A stretch of DNA of 64,000 bases from Kocuria rosea (GCF_023715525.1 NZ_JAMBOG010000016.1:1-64000), one strand, 5' to 3'. Numbered from the stretch's first letter, positions 35,901 through 44,369 are shown. Numbers and translations: made by a program. Notes: a model not told the origin generated them from the sequence alone.

Positions 35901-36669
35901 CCTCGAGGACGGGCGCCCCGGGGAGCCCACGCGGACCCCGGCCCTCGACGCCGCGATCACGGGCGCCGGCATCACCGCGGACGGCACCACCCTGGCGGCG
36001 TGGTCGGAGGTCGGCATCGAGGTCGCGCTGCTGCGCCGGGCCGGGGACGGGACCGTCCGGCGGGTGGCCGCGCTGCCGGTGGCCGGCACGGAGGCCGCCC
36101 AGTTCCACCCCTCCGGGCGGCTGCTGGCGGCGGCCGACGACACGGGGCACGTCACCCTGTGGGACGTCGCCGACCCGCAGGCGCCGCGGCGGAGCGCGAC
36201 CCTCCGGTTCGACTCCGTGGTCACCTCGCTGGCGTTCTCCCCGGCCGAGGAGCTCATGGCGGTGGGCACCGAGAGCGGGCGGGTGCACCTGTGGGACGTC
36301 ACGGACCCGGCCGCACCCCGCTCCGTGGCGCAGGCCGCCGACGCGCTGTCCTCCGTCAAGGGGATGCAGTTCTCGCCCGACGGCGCGAGCCTGGCCGGTG
36401 CCGCGGGGGACAAGTTCGTGTGGATGTGGGAGGTCGGGGACGGCGGCATCGAGGTCGTCGGGGCCCTGTCCGCGTCCGGGGAGCGGATGAACGACGTCCG
36501 CTTCGCCGGGGACCGCCTGATCGCCGCGGGCGACGACGGCGTGGTCCGCAGCTGGATCGTCGACGCCGACACCGCCGCCGCCCACGTGTGCGCGCACCGC
36601 GGGGACCCCGTCACGGAGACCGAGTGGGGACGGCACGTGCCCGGTGCGCCCTACCGGCCGCTGTGCTGA
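32962..36669 (+). CDS. HTH-STAND NTPase-WD40 receptor-like protein
   Basis: The 1235-residue protein combines an XRE-type HTH (about 12-70), a novel-STAND ATPase introduced by TPYVGLRAYRPEDEAHFFGR (about 93-115), Walker A VVGASGAGKSSLL near 137-149, Walker B DLLVVDQLEELW near 192-203, a helical arm to about 490, one membrane helix (about 514-535) and a C-terminal beta-propeller with about ten WD-like strand ends such as LWDV, VWPL and MWEV. STAND proteins are switches that oligomerise on sensing a ligand; in bacteria they serve signalling, cell death or phage defence. Having an HTH on one side and a membrane helix plus propeller on the other is notable: a DNA-binding module may report an envelope signal. 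GTG at 32962 follows GAGGAGG. No effector nuclease is evident. Confidence 0.85.
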   Translation: MTTPRSGAGRPRLAEQLSAARHRRGLSVRALAAACGLPASTIQGWLSGAHLPGPALRREFTVLLEALGLTEERPAAQWWADVNRSRTPVQPTTTPYVGLRAYRPEDEAHFFGRAAEVAELGARVTALAAADGPRILAVVGASGAGKSSLLGAGLLGRLRAEGQPLHGWSAVTTTPGLDPQERLSGVLADDPDLLVVDQLEELWTSSPEPERAARFLERLAAAGRGRVVVVGLRADFFGTASRHTELRAALERPVLLGALSREQLRGIVVGPAEAVGARVSPDLVGVVLRDAAPRGTEVGVGLLPLLSQALLGTWEHARTRELTVADYHAAGGITEALDRRAEEAYAELDPHEREVARAVLLRLVRVVGTGSSATVVRTPVLREELPQGGAAVVEHFARARLLTIDRDEIQLGHEALLDHWSRLNRWIEDSRRDLYVRQQLQRATQMWLANDRDPLALIPLGQLASFRDWTGDPRQQALLSPAEREYLEESERHYDDALARQQRSAREIERRGRVALVLLALAVCAAVVAGVLGVRAERYQAAAEDARDEALSRQTALEASRIRGETPDLAAQLSLAAYRIEPTREGISALVDATAVASPERLIGPEGASRLAALDDGSVVARAAGDGTLSVWRGTGRLDTGREDVAVVDDDPGLRDVDLVVRDGRVLAAVAGEGHVSLWDVTEQPAQRLGDAAVGADTPVNAVVLSPDGRQLLAGGAGEVLRWSLEDLRAPGALLPLELDDPGAVTALAAAADGTVYVGGAATGIDRFAAGERQPRRLERVPTGRQVLSLDLAGDGERLAAGLAARELRLFEVSGDRVTEAGVIGGFDSWVSDVNFSADGERIVSASYDQHAYVHRIADRSTVDVYPTPSRVTSALGVGGRVLTTSQDGTTRAWDRYGPVVQRRGEPVYQLSTDRDHTVLSVVGVGEDVVSLLDLTGEHPRQLPAPQAPRGESLWFAGAVAPDASFVAGGTEDGDLLVWPLEDGRPGEPTRTPALDAAITGAGITADGTTLAAWSEVGIEVALLRRAGDGTVRRVAALPVAGTEAAQFHPSGRLLAAADDTGHVTLWDVADPQAPRRSATLRFDSVVTSLAFSPAEELMAVGTESGRVHLWDVTDPAAPRSVAQAADALSSVKGMQFSPDGASLAGAAGDKFVWMWEVGDGGIEVVGALSASGERMNDVRFAGDRLIAAGDDGVVRSWIVDADTAAAHVCAHRGDPVTETEWGRHVPGAPYRPLC

Positions 36670-36676
36670 GCGCCGT

Positions 36677-38443
36677 TCACTTCGCGTCCGCGTAGGACGC
36701 CACGACCGCCACGCTCACCGGGAACTCCACCGGGATCCGCCCGAAGACGATCCGTCCCGCCTGCTCGGCGCAGCCGCGGACCAGGTCGCAGGCCCGGGCG
36801 GCGTCCGCCTGCGCGCAGTGCAGGACGATCTCGTCGTGCAGGAAGAAGACGAGCTCGGCGTCGAGGCCCTCCCGGGCCAGCGCCGAGCGGATGCTGCCCA
36901 TCCAGCACATCGCCCACTCCGCCGCGGTGCCCTGCACCACGAAGTTGCGGGTGAAGCGGCCCTGGCCGCGGGCCATCGCCCCGGCCCGGCGCTCGGCTTC
37001 CGCGGTCGCGGTGTCCCGCTGGGCGGCCTCCCACGCCGGTCCCGGCGGCGGTGACCACCGGCCGAGGTGCGTGCGCACCTGCCCGCCCGTCTCCCCGACG
37101 CGGGCCGCGCGCTCCACGTAGTCCACGGCCCGCGGGAACATCCGGGCGAGGTGCGGCATCAGCCGCCCGGACTGGCCGGTCGTCGCCCCGTACATCGCCC
37201 CCAGCATGGCGACCTTCGCCTGCGGGCGCTCGGTGAGCTCCGTGCCGCGCTCCTCGCCCAGGTCCGCGATCGCCTGGTAGAGGTCGCGCCCGTGGGAGGC
37301 TGCGGCCAGGGCATCGTCGTGGGCCAGGGCCGCGAGCACGCGCGGCTCGAGCTGGGCCGCGTCGGCGACGACGAGCACGCGGCCCGGGTCGGCGCGCACG
37401 GCGTCCCGCACCACGTGCGGGATCTGCAGGGCCCCGCCGCCGCGGGCCGCCCACCGGCCCGTGACCACGCCGCCCACCACGTACTCCGGGTGGAACCGGC
37501 CGTCCCGCACCCAGGTGTCCAGCCAGTGCCAGCCGTTGGCGCTGAGCAGCCGCGCCTGCTTCTTGTGCTCCAGGACCGGCTCGATCAGCTCCTGGCGCTG
37601 CGCGGCGAGCCCCGGCACGGCGCGCGCCCACTCCACGAGCTCCCACTGCCGCGTGCTCGTGACGTCCACGCCCGCGGCCCGCAGGGCCTTGAGCAGCTCC
37701 TGCGGGGAGTCCGGGTTCAGCCCCGGGGCGTGGAGGACCTCCCGCAGCCGCCGGACGGTGCGCTCCATCTTCTCCGGACGCTCCCCCGGCAGCGGCTCCG
37801 GGCCCAGCGCGGCCTCCAGGAGCGCGCGGTGGACGTCCTCCCGCCACGGCACCCCCGCGTGCTGCATCTCGGCCGCGATCAGCGCCCCCTGCGACTCGGC
37901 GGCCAGCAGGAGGGTCATCCGGCGCGGGTCCGCCGCCCCCGCCACCGCGGCCAGCTGGGCGCGCAGCTCGGCGGCAAGCTCCGCCGTGCCCGGGCCGGCC
38001 GGCCGCGGCAGGTCGAAGAGGCTCGACTGGCCCGGCGCGGGCCGCGGCGGCGGCAGCAGGCCGGGCGCCTCGTCGCCGGGCAGCGGGGCCAGGGCCGGGC
38101 GGTAGGGGAGGGGGCCGCCGGTCCCCGAGCCGTGGGCGGTGGCGGCGGTCGCGAGGATCGCCTGGCACAGGCGCAGGTCGTGGCAGCGCTCCACGCGCAC
38201 GCCCGCCGCGAGCAGCTCAGGGTAGAGCCCGGCCGTCCGCTCCCACGTCCAGCGCGGCGGGGTCGTCCCGGCGCGGCGGGCGGACTCCTCCCACTCGGCG
38301 ACGAACGCCGCGAGCTCCCCCGCGGGCACGACGAGCTCCGCCCCGGCCGGCGTGCCGGCGCCCGTCAGGATCTGGGCCCGGTGGCCGTCCCCGCCGTCCG
38401 GCGCCGTTCCCATCACGATGTGCACCCAGCCATTGTCCTGCAC
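36677..38443 (-). CDS. DNA polymerase I-like family A polymerase (actinobacterial bifunctional type)
   Basis: The 588-residue protein has a family A polymerase core: motif A with Asp361 in VVADAAQLEPRVLA (where PolA has DYSQIELR), motif B RPQAKVAMLGAMYG with Lys410, and motif C FFLHDEIVLH with Asp537. The N-terminal third corresponds to the proofreading exonuclease region in annotated actinobacterial relatives but its catalytic acids are not clear to me. It lacks a 5' nuclease domain. It is separate from the cell's main PolA and its job is unknown; repair is a fair guess. The GTG at 38443 was chosen because the first strand WVHIVMG fits the family start. It is downstream of the DUF1998 helicase on the same strand and converges with the STAND gene. 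Confidence 0.85.
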   Translation of the reverse strand: MQDNGWVHIVMGTAPDGGDGHRAQILTGAGTPAGAELVVPAGELAAFVAEWEESARRAGTTPPRWTWERTAGLYPELLAAGVRVERCHDLRLCQAILATAATAHGSGTGGPLPYRPALAPLPGDEAPGLLPPPRPAPGQSSLFDLPRPAGPGTAELAAELRAQLAAVAGAADPRRMTLLLAAESQGALIAAEMQHAGVPWREDVHRALLEAALGPEPLPGERPEKMERTVRRLREVLHAPGLNPDSPQELLKALRAAGVDVTSTRQWELVEWARAVPGLAAQRQELIEPVLEHKKQARLLSANGWHWLDTWVRDGRFHPEYVVGGVVTGRWAARGGGALQIPHVVRDAVRADPGRVLVVADAAQLEPRVLAALAHDDALAAASHGRDLYQAIADLGEERGTELTERPQAKVAMLGAMYGATTGQSGRLMPHLARMFPRAVDYVERAARVGETGGQVRTHLGRWSPPPGPAWEAAQRDTATAEAERRAGAMARGQGRFTRNFVVQGTAAEWAMCWMGSIRSALAREGLDAELVFFLHDEIVLHCAQADAARACDLVRGCAEQAGRIVFGRIPVEFPVSVAVVASYADAK

Positions 38444-38519
38444 GGGTCCGTCACCGTATGGTGCCCCGGCCCCGGACCGTGTTGCTCAGGGGTGCCGCCG
38501 CGGGCATGACCCCGATCCG

Positions 38520-40883
38520 CTACGAGGAGGCGGCGCGTGCCGGGGCGGCCGGGGCGCCGGCCAGCAGCGCCTCGATCAGCTTCACCGCGCCCTGCTTGTC
38601 CAGCGGGTTGTTGCGGTTGCCGCACTTGGGCGACTGCACGCACGAGGGGCACCCGTGCTCGCACTCGCAGGCCGAGATCGCGTCTCGGGTCGCGCGCAGC
38701 CACGCCCGTGCGGTGTCGTAGCCGCGCTCGGCGAAGCCCGCCCCGCCGGGGTGACCGTCGTAGACGAAGACCGTGGGCAGCTCCGTGTCGGCGTGCAGGG
38801 CGGTGGACAGCCCGCCCACGTCCCACCGGTCGCACGAGGCCACCAGCGGCAGCAGGCCGATCGCGGCGTGCTCGGCCGCGTGCAGGGCGCCGGGCACGTC
38901 TGGCTCCTCGATCCCCGCGGCGGCCATCACCTGCTGCGGCACCGTGAACCACACGGACTTCGTGAACAGGTCGCGGGCCTCCAGCTCGAGCGGCTCCTCG
39001 CCGAGCACCTCGTTGGAGATCACCGCCTTGCGCTGGAACGAGACGACCTTCGTCGTCACCTGGACCTGCCCGAAGTGGGCGGTCACCGGGCCCCAGCGCT
39101 CCGTGCGCTCCTCGGCGACCACCGTGACCTGGGTGATGTCGCGGGCCGTCGTGTAGAAGTCCGGGTGGGCGCGGGTGACCGCGGCGTAGGAGTCGGCCTC
39201 GTTGAGCTCGTCCACGATGTAGGTGCGCCCCTGGTGGACGTACACCGCCCCGGGATGCGCCTGGTAGTGCGACTGGGGCGAGTCCATCGTGCCGAGGACC
39301 ATGCCGGTGTCCGTCTCGATGATCCGGATGGGCCCGCCGCCGTCGGAGCGCAGCGAGACCATCCCGGCCGCGGACTGCGGGTCGGTCCAGAACCAGCCGG
39401 TGGGCCGGTGGCGCAGGTGCCCGCTGCGCACGAGGGAGTCCAGCACCTCGGCGGCCGTGGGCCCGAACGCGGCGACCTCCTCGGCCCGCAGGGGTTGCTC
39501 GGCGGCCGCGGCGCACAGGTGCGGGGCGAGCACGTACGGGTTGGACGGGTCGAAGACGGTGGCCTCCACGTCCACGTCGAAGATCGCCTCGGGATGGTTG
39601 ACGAGGTACGTGTCGAGGGGGTCGTCACCGGCCACGAACGCCGCCAGCGCCTCCTGCCCGGCCCGGCCGGCGCGGCCGATCTGTTGGAAGAAGGACGCCC
39701 GCGTGCCCGGCCACCCTGCGACGACCACGGCGTCCAGGCCCGCGATGTCGATGCCGAGCTCGAGCGCCGAGGTGCTCGCGATGCCCAGCAGCCGCCCGTC
39801 CCGCAGGGCCTCCTCGAGGGCCCGGCGCTCCTCGGGGAGGAACCCGGAGCGGTAGGCCGCCACCCGGTGCGCCAGCGAGGGGTCGACCTCCTCGAGCTGG
39901 CGGTGGGCGATCTGGGCGATCGTCTCGGCGCCGCGCCGGGACTTGATGAACGCGATCGTGCGGACCCGGTGGAGCACCAGGTCGGTGAGCATGTCGGCGG
40001 CCTCGGCGACGGCCGTGCGCCGCACCGGGGCGTCGTTCTCGCCCGCCCCACCGGTCTGCTCGGGCTCCCACAGCACCACGGTGACGGGCCCGTGCGGGGA
40101 GAAGTCGGTGGTCACCGGGGTCACGTCCGCCTGCGCGGCGCCGATGAGCCGCGCGAAGGAGGCGTGCGGCCCGGACGACGTCGCCGACGCCCCGATGAAC
40201 ACCGGGTCGGCCCCGTACCGGCGGCAGATCCGGCGCAGCCGGCGCATCAGGTTGGCCACGTGCGACCCGAAGACCCCCCGGTAGGAGTGCGCCTCGTCGA
40301 TCACCACGTACTTCAGCCGGCGGAAGAACCGGGACCACCGCGCGTGGTTGGGCAGCACCCCGTAGTGCAGCATGTCCGGGTTGCACAGCACCACGTCCGC
40401 GTGGTCGCGCACCCAGCGGCGCTCGCCGGGGGCAGTGTCGCCGTCGTAGGTCGCGGCGCGCAGGGTCGGCAGCCCGAGCGCCTCCAGCCCCTTGAGCTGG
40501 TCGGCCGCCAGGGCCTTGGTGGGGGAGAGGTAGAGGGCGGTCGCCTCGTCGGGGTGGTGGACCGTCCCGGGGTGCGCCAGGGCGGCGAGGCGGCCGCGGT
40601 GCACGGCGTCGGCCACGGGCGCCTGATAGGCCAGGGACTTCCCCGACGCCGTCCCCGTGGCGACCACCACGTGGCGGGGGGCCAGCATGGCCTGCACCTG
40701 GTGCAGGTAGGGCCGGTGCACGCCGAGCCGCTCGTAGGCGGCGACCACGTCCGGGTGCAGGTGCCCCGGCCACGGCGCGGTGACGGCGTCCCGGTCGGGG
40801 AGCTCCCGGACGTGGCGCACCTGCTCCGGCGCGTCGCCGCGGCCGAGCAGCGGGATCAGGGAGGCGTGGTCGGAGGACGGCAC
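38520..40883 (-). CDS. DEAD/DEAH helicase with DUF1998 zinc domain (MrfA/YprA type)
   Basis: The 787-residue superfamily 2 helicase has Q-like HQVQAM, Walker A ATGTASGKS (Lys82), DEAH in VVIDEAHSYRG (196-199), GASATSS motif III, and motif VI QQIGRAGRAGQ. The C-terminal third is the MZB/DUF1998 region with four cysteines in CECEHGCPSCVQSPKCG near the end. B. subtilis MrfA is a 3'-5' helicase of this kind acting with the exonuclease MrfB in mitomycin-damage repair; Hrq1 is a eukaryotic relative. No MrfB-like gene is seen here, but the next gene on the strand is a polymerase. GTG at 40883. A 15-base C tract lies in its leader. Confidence 0.92.
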   Translation of the reverse strand: MPSSDHASLIPLLGRGDAPEQVRHVRELPDRDAVTAPWPGHLHPDVVAAYERLGVHRPYLHQVQAMLAPRHVVVATGTASGKSLAYQAPVADAVHRGRLAALAHPGTVHHPDEATALYLSPTKALAADQLKGLEALGLPTLRAATYDGDTAPGERRWVRDHADVVLCNPDMLHYGVLPNHARWSRFFRRLKYVVIDEAHSYRGVFGSHVANLMRRLRRICRRYGADPVFIGASATSSGPHASFARLIGAAQADVTPVTTDFSPHGPVTVVLWEPEQTGGAGENDAPVRRTAVAEAADMLTDLVLHRVRTIAFIKSRRGAETIAQIAHRQLEEVDPSLAHRVAAYRSGFLPEERRALEEALRDGRLLGIASTSALELGIDIAGLDAVVVAGWPGTRASFFQQIGRAGRAGQEALAAFVAGDDPLDTYLVNHPEAIFDVDVEATVFDPSNPYVLAPHLCAAAAEQPLRAEEVAAFGPTAAEVLDSLVRSGHLRHRPTGWFWTDPQSAAGMVSLRSDGGGPIRIIETDTGMVLGTMDSPQSHYQAHPGAVYVHQGRTYIVDELNEADSYAAVTRAHPDFYTTARDITQVTVVAEERTERWGPVTAHFGQVQVTTKVVSFQRKAVISNEVLGEEPLELEARDLFTKSVWFTVPQQVMAAAGIEEPDVPGALHAAEHAAIGLLPLVASCDRWDVGGLSTALHADTELPTVFVYDGHPGGAGFAERGYDTARAWLRATRDAISACECEHGCPSCVQSPKCGNRNNPLDKQGAVKLIEALLAGAPAAPARAASS

Positions 40884-40917
40884 CGGTTCATTGTGCCACC
40901 GCCGCCGGTCCTCACGG

Positions 40918-40932
40918 CCCCCCCCCCCCCCC
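40918..40932. repeat. 15-base C/G homopolymer tract
   Basis: Fifteen consecutive C residues lie in the divergent gap, 35 bases upstream of the helicase start (read there as G15) and about 220 bases before the DeoR gene. Homopolymers of this length are rare in this window and slip easily in replication and sequencing. Confidence 0.95.
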
Positions 40933-41043
40933 GGGGAAGGGGGCCGGCCCTCTCCCCGCGGCCGTCCGCGCGTCGGCTGCGAGGGGGAAACAGCAGGAGC
41001 AGGAAGCTCGGAAGGTCTCGGACGGCCCCGTGCACAACAGCAC

Positions 41044-41118
41044 CGAACAGGTCATGTGCATTTCCGAACAAGACTCTGTTCGAAAATGTTTGACTTCCCC
41101 GGTGCCGGACCGGACACT
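41044..41118 (+). promoter_or_regulatory. Promoter and operator of the gal operon
   Basis: Half-site CGAACA occurs at 41044-41049 and 41065-41070, exactly 21 bases (two helix turns) apart, and inverted as TGTTCG at 41077-41082. The last two form an inverted repeat with 10-base arms and one mismatch (41061-41086). Promoter elements TTGACT (41090-41095), 17-base spacer and GACACT (41113-41118) follow at once. Self-control by the DeoR-type regulator is likely. Confidence 0.6.
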
Positions 41119-41151
41119 GGATTCGTCCCGACCACCGCGAACGGAGGCCCC

Positions 41152-41937
41152 GTGCCCGAGCTGCTGCCCGAGGAGCGCCGGCGCGCGATCCTGGACCGGG
41201 TGCGCGCCGCCGGCGCGGTCCGCGTCTCGGAGCTCGCGGCGGAGCTCGGCGTCTCCGACATGACCGTCCGGCGGGACCTGGACCGGCTCGCACGGGACGG
41301 CGAGCTGCAGAAGGTGCACGGTGGCGCGAGGCTGCCGGCCGGCTCCTCGGCGGCCGAGCCGGGGTTCACGCACAAGGCCGAGTTGCAGCTGCCGGAGAAG
41401 GCCGCGATCGCCGCGGCGGCCGGGTCGATGGTGGAGCCGGGGATGTCGGTGTCGCTGAACTCGGGCACCACCACCTATGCCCTGGCCCGGACGCTGCGCG
41501 GGACTCCGGACCTCACCGTGGTGACGAACTCTCCGCGCATCGCCGGGGTGCTCTACGACGCCCCTGCCCCCCGGCAGACCGTGGTGCTCCTCGGCGGGGT
41601 CCGGACCCCCTCCGACGCCCTGGTGGGCCCGCTGGCGACCGCGGCCCTGCGGACGCTGCACGTGGACCTGTGCTTCCTGGGGGTGCACGGGTTGTCCGAG
41701 CGGGACGGGCTGACCACGCCGAACATGATGGAAGCCGAGATCAACCGCCTCTTCCTGGAACGCTGCGACCGCGGCGTGGTGCTGGCCGACTCCACCAAGT
41801 GGGGCCTGGCCGGCCTCCACCGCATCGCCGGCCTCGAGGAGGTCGACGCCGTCGTCACCGACGACGGTCTCGACCCGGCCTCGAGGGAGATCCTCGCCCA
41901 GCACGTCCCCGACCTGCGACTGGAGCCCATCCGATGA
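41152..41937 (+). CDS. DeoR-family transcriptional regulator of the gal operon
   Basis: The 261-residue protein has the DeoR HTH (RVSELAAELGVSDMTVRRDLDRLARDGELQKVHGGA) and a C-terminal sugar-phosphate sensor domain with the SLNSGTTTYALAR ribose-isomerase-like loop and DSTKWG. Members bind phosphorylated sugars as inducers; galactose-1-phosphate or a downstream intermediate is a fair guess given the operon. GTG at 41152 has ACGGAGG before it. The stop overlaps galT by ATGA. Confidence 0.92.
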   Translation: MPELLPEERRRAILDRVRAAGAVRVSELAAELGVSDMTVRRDLDRLARDGELQKVHGGARLPAGSSAAEPGFTHKAELQLPEKAAIAAAAGSMVEPGMSVSLNSGTTTYALARTLRGTPDLTVVTNSPRIAGVLYDAPAPRQTVVLLGGVRTPSDALVGPLATAALRTLHVDLCFLGVHGLSERDGLTTPNMMEAEINRLFLERCDRGVVLADSTKWGLAGLHRIAGLEEVDAVVTDDGLDPASREILAQHVPDLRLEPIR

Positions 41938-43076
41938 CCTCTTCCGCCCCCGCCGAGCGCGCTGCTGCACCACTGGTCGCGCACCGGACCCATCACCTGG
42001 CCGACGGCCGGGAGGCCGTGTTCTTCGCCGACCGCGGGTCCCGGCCGGTCGAGCACGTCGAGGACCGTCGGCCGCTGGACGCCCGGTCGGGCCACGGCGA
42101 GGTGCGCTTCGACCGGCTGAGCGGGGAGTGGGTGGCCGTGGCCGCCCACCGGCAGGCCCGCACCTACCTGCCCCCGGCCGACCAGTGCCCGCTGTGCCCG
42201 TCCCGCGACGGCCGGGACTCCGAGATCCCGGCCGGGGACTTCGACGTCGTCGTCTTCGAGAACCGCTTCCCGTCCCTGGGCCCAGACCTCGGTGAGCTCC
42301 CCGCCCCCGGGCCGGCAGAGGAGCGGGCGCTGTGGGGCACTCCGTCGCCCGCCTACGGGCGCTGCGAGGTCGTGGTGTTCACCCCCGACCACCACGGTTC
42401 CTTCGCGTCCCTTCCCTTCGAGCGGGCGCGCACCGTGGTCGAGGCCTGGGCCCAGCGCACCGAGGCCCTGTCCGCGCTGGAGGGCGTCCGGCACGTGTTC
42501 CCCTTCGAGAACCGCGGCGAGCAGATCGGGGTGACGCTGCACCACCCGCACGGGCAGATCTACGCCTACCCCTATCCCGCTCCGCACGCCGCCCGGCTGG
42601 CCGCCCGCTCCCGGGCGCACCTGGAGCGGACCGGGCGGGCGCTGATGGGGGAGCTGCTGGCCGACGAGGCCGCCGCGGGGGAGCGGATGGTGCTCGAGGG
42701 GCGGCACTTCTCCGCCTTCGTGCCCTACGCCGCGCGCTGGCCGCTGGAGGTCCACCTCGTTCCGCACCGCAGGGTCCCCGACCTCGCGGCCCTGACGGGG
42801 GAGGAGCGCGACGAGCTCGCCGCGGTCTACCAGGACCTGGTCCGGCGCGTGGACCGGCTCTACGCGACCCCGACCCCCTACATCGCCGCCTGGCACCAGA
42901 CGCCCGTGAACGCGGCCGACCGCGCGGCCGGCTGGCTGCACCTGCAGCTGACGAGCCCGCGCCGGGCCGAGGACAAGCTGAAGTTCCTGGCCGGTTCGGA
43001 GGCCGCCATGGGCGCGTTCATCAACGACGTCACCGCGGAGCAGACCGCCGCACGGCTGCGGGAGGCAGGACGATGA
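41934..43076 (+). CDS. galT: Galactose-1-phosphate uridylyltransferase
   Basis: The 380-residue GalT has the active-site HHPHGQIYAY motif with the His that forms the uridylyl-enzyme, CPLC zinc cysteines at the DQCPLCPSRDG site, and the downstream EVHLVPHR His pair. It converts Gal-1-P and UDP-glucose to UDP-Gal and Glc-1-P in the Leloir pathway. Overlaps of 4 bases on both sides couple it to the regulator and galK. Confidence 0.95.
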   Translation: MTSSAPAERAAAPLVAHRTHHLADGREAVFFADRGSRPVEHVEDRRPLDARSGHGEVRFDRLSGEWVAVAAHRQARTYLPPADQCPLCPSRDGRDSEIPAGDFDVVVFENRFPSLGPDLGELPAPGPAEERALWGTPSPAYGRCEVVVFTPDHHGSFASLPFERARTVVEAWAQRTEALSALEGVRHVFPFENRGEQIGVTLHHPHGQIYAYPYPAPHAARLAARSRAHLERTGRALMGELLADEAAAGERMVLEGRHFSAFVPYAARWPLEVHLVPHRRVPDLAALTGEERDELAAVYQDLVRRVDRLYATPTPYIAAWHQTPVNAADRAAGWLHLQLTSPRRAEDKLKFLAGSEAAMGAFINDVTAEQTAARLREAGR

Positions 43077-44275
43077 CCGCCGAGCAGATCGACCACCACG
43101 AACACGCCCGGGCCGAAGACCTCACGCGCCGGTTCACCGAGGTCTACGGCCACGCCCCGGACGGGGTGTGGCGGGCCCCGGGGCGGGTGAACCTCATCGG
43201 GGAGCACACCGACTACAACGACGGCTTCGTGCTGCCCTTCGCCATCGACCGCGCGGCGATGGTCGCCGTGCGGCTGCGCCGCGACGGCGGGGCCGGCCAG
43301 GACGTCGTGGCGCTGGCCTCCACCTACGCCCCCGACGGGGGCGGGCTGTCCCGGGCCGGGTTCCGGGTCGCCGACCTCGCCCCCGGCTCCGTGGCCGGCT
43401 GGGGCGCGTACCCGGCCGGGGTGGCGCACGTCCTGGGGACCCTGGACGAAGTGGAGGTGCCCGGTTTCGAGCTGCTGCTCGACTCGACCGTGCCGGTGGG
43501 CGCGGGGCTGTCGTCGTCGCACGCCGTGGAGGTCGCCACGCTCGTGGCCCTCGACGACCTGCTGGGCCTGGGCCTGGACCGTCCGGCAATGGCCCGGCTG
43601 ACCCAGCGGGCGGAGAACGAGTTCGTCGGCGCACCCACCGGGATCATGGACCAGTCCGCCTCCCTGATGGGCCGGGCGGGTGGGGCCCTGTTCCTGGACT
43701 GCCGCACCCTGGACGCGGAGGTCGTGCCCCTGCCGCTGGCCGGGCACGGGCTGGCCGTGCTCGTCGTCGACACGAAGGTGGCCCACTCCCACGCCGACGG
43801 CGGCTACGGCGCCCGCCGCGCCTCCTGCGAACGGGGTGCGGCCGCCCTGGGGGTCACCACCCTGCGCGACGTGGCCGACGACGCCGACCTCGGGGTGCTC
43901 GACGAGGAGACGGGCCGGCGGGTCCGCCACGTGCTCACCGAGAACGCGCGCGTGCTCGAGACCGTGCAGCGCCTGCGGGCCGGGGACGTCGCCGGGATCG
44001 GGGAGCTGCTCGCCGCCTCCCACGTCTCCCTGCGGGACGACTACGAGGTCTCCTGCCCCGAGCTGGACCTCGCCGTCGAGGCCGCGACGGGCGCCGGCGC
44101 GGTGGGGGCCCGGATGACGGGCGGCGGCTTCGGGGGCAGCGCGATCGCGCTGGTCCGGGCCGCGGAGGCGGACCGGGTCGCCGCCGCAGTGGCCGAGGCC
44201 TTCGCACGGGCGGGCCACCGGGCGCCCGCGACGTTCGTGGTCGCCCCCGCGCAGGGCGCCGGGCGCGTGCGGTGA
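43073..44275 (+). CDS. galK: Galactokinase
   Basis: The 400-residue GHMP kinase has the galactokinase signature GRVNLIGEHTDYNDG, the ATP loop PVGAGLSSSHA, the catalytic Asp in GIMDQ and MTGGGFGGSAIAL. It phosphorylates galactose at C1. It is third in the operon; galE and a sugar transporter are not present in the window. Confidence 0.95.
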   Translation: MTAEQIDHHEHARAEDLTRRFTEVYGHAPDGVWRAPGRVNLIGEHTDYNDGFVLPFAIDRAAMVAVRLRRDGGAGQDVVALASTYAPDGGGLSRAGFRVADLAPGSVAGWGAYPAGVAHVLGTLDEVEVPGFELLLDSTVPVGAGLSSSHAVEVATLVALDDLLGLGLDRPAMARLTQRAENEFVGAPTGIMDQSASLMGRAGGALFLDCRTLDAEVVPLPLAGHGLAVLVVDTKVAHSHADGGYGARRASCERGAAALGVTTLRDVADDADLGVLDEETGRRVRHVLTENARVLETVQRLRAGDVAGIGELLAASHVSLRDDYEVSCPELDLAVEAATGAGAVGARMTGGGFGGSAIALVRAAEADRVAAAVAEAFARAGHRAPATFVVAPAQGAGRVR

Positions 44276-44369
44276 GCCCCCGCCCGGGACCGGGGACGAC
44301 GACGTCCGGGGCCGGGTTCCCGGCACGACGCGCGTCGCGTCCGGGAAGGGCGCGTGCCGGAAGGACACC

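Noticed and set aside
32881-36636. Very long open frame on the minus strand opposite the STAND gene (over 1200 codons)
   Set aside because: High GC makes antisense frames open. Its translation is Gly/Arg/Pro-rich with no domain, while the + strand shows clear HTH, Walker and WD motifs.
40918-40932. Homopolymer as part of a repeat array or CRISPR
   Set aside because: Single tract with no repeated units or spacers. No CRISPR-like repeat was seen anywhere in the window.
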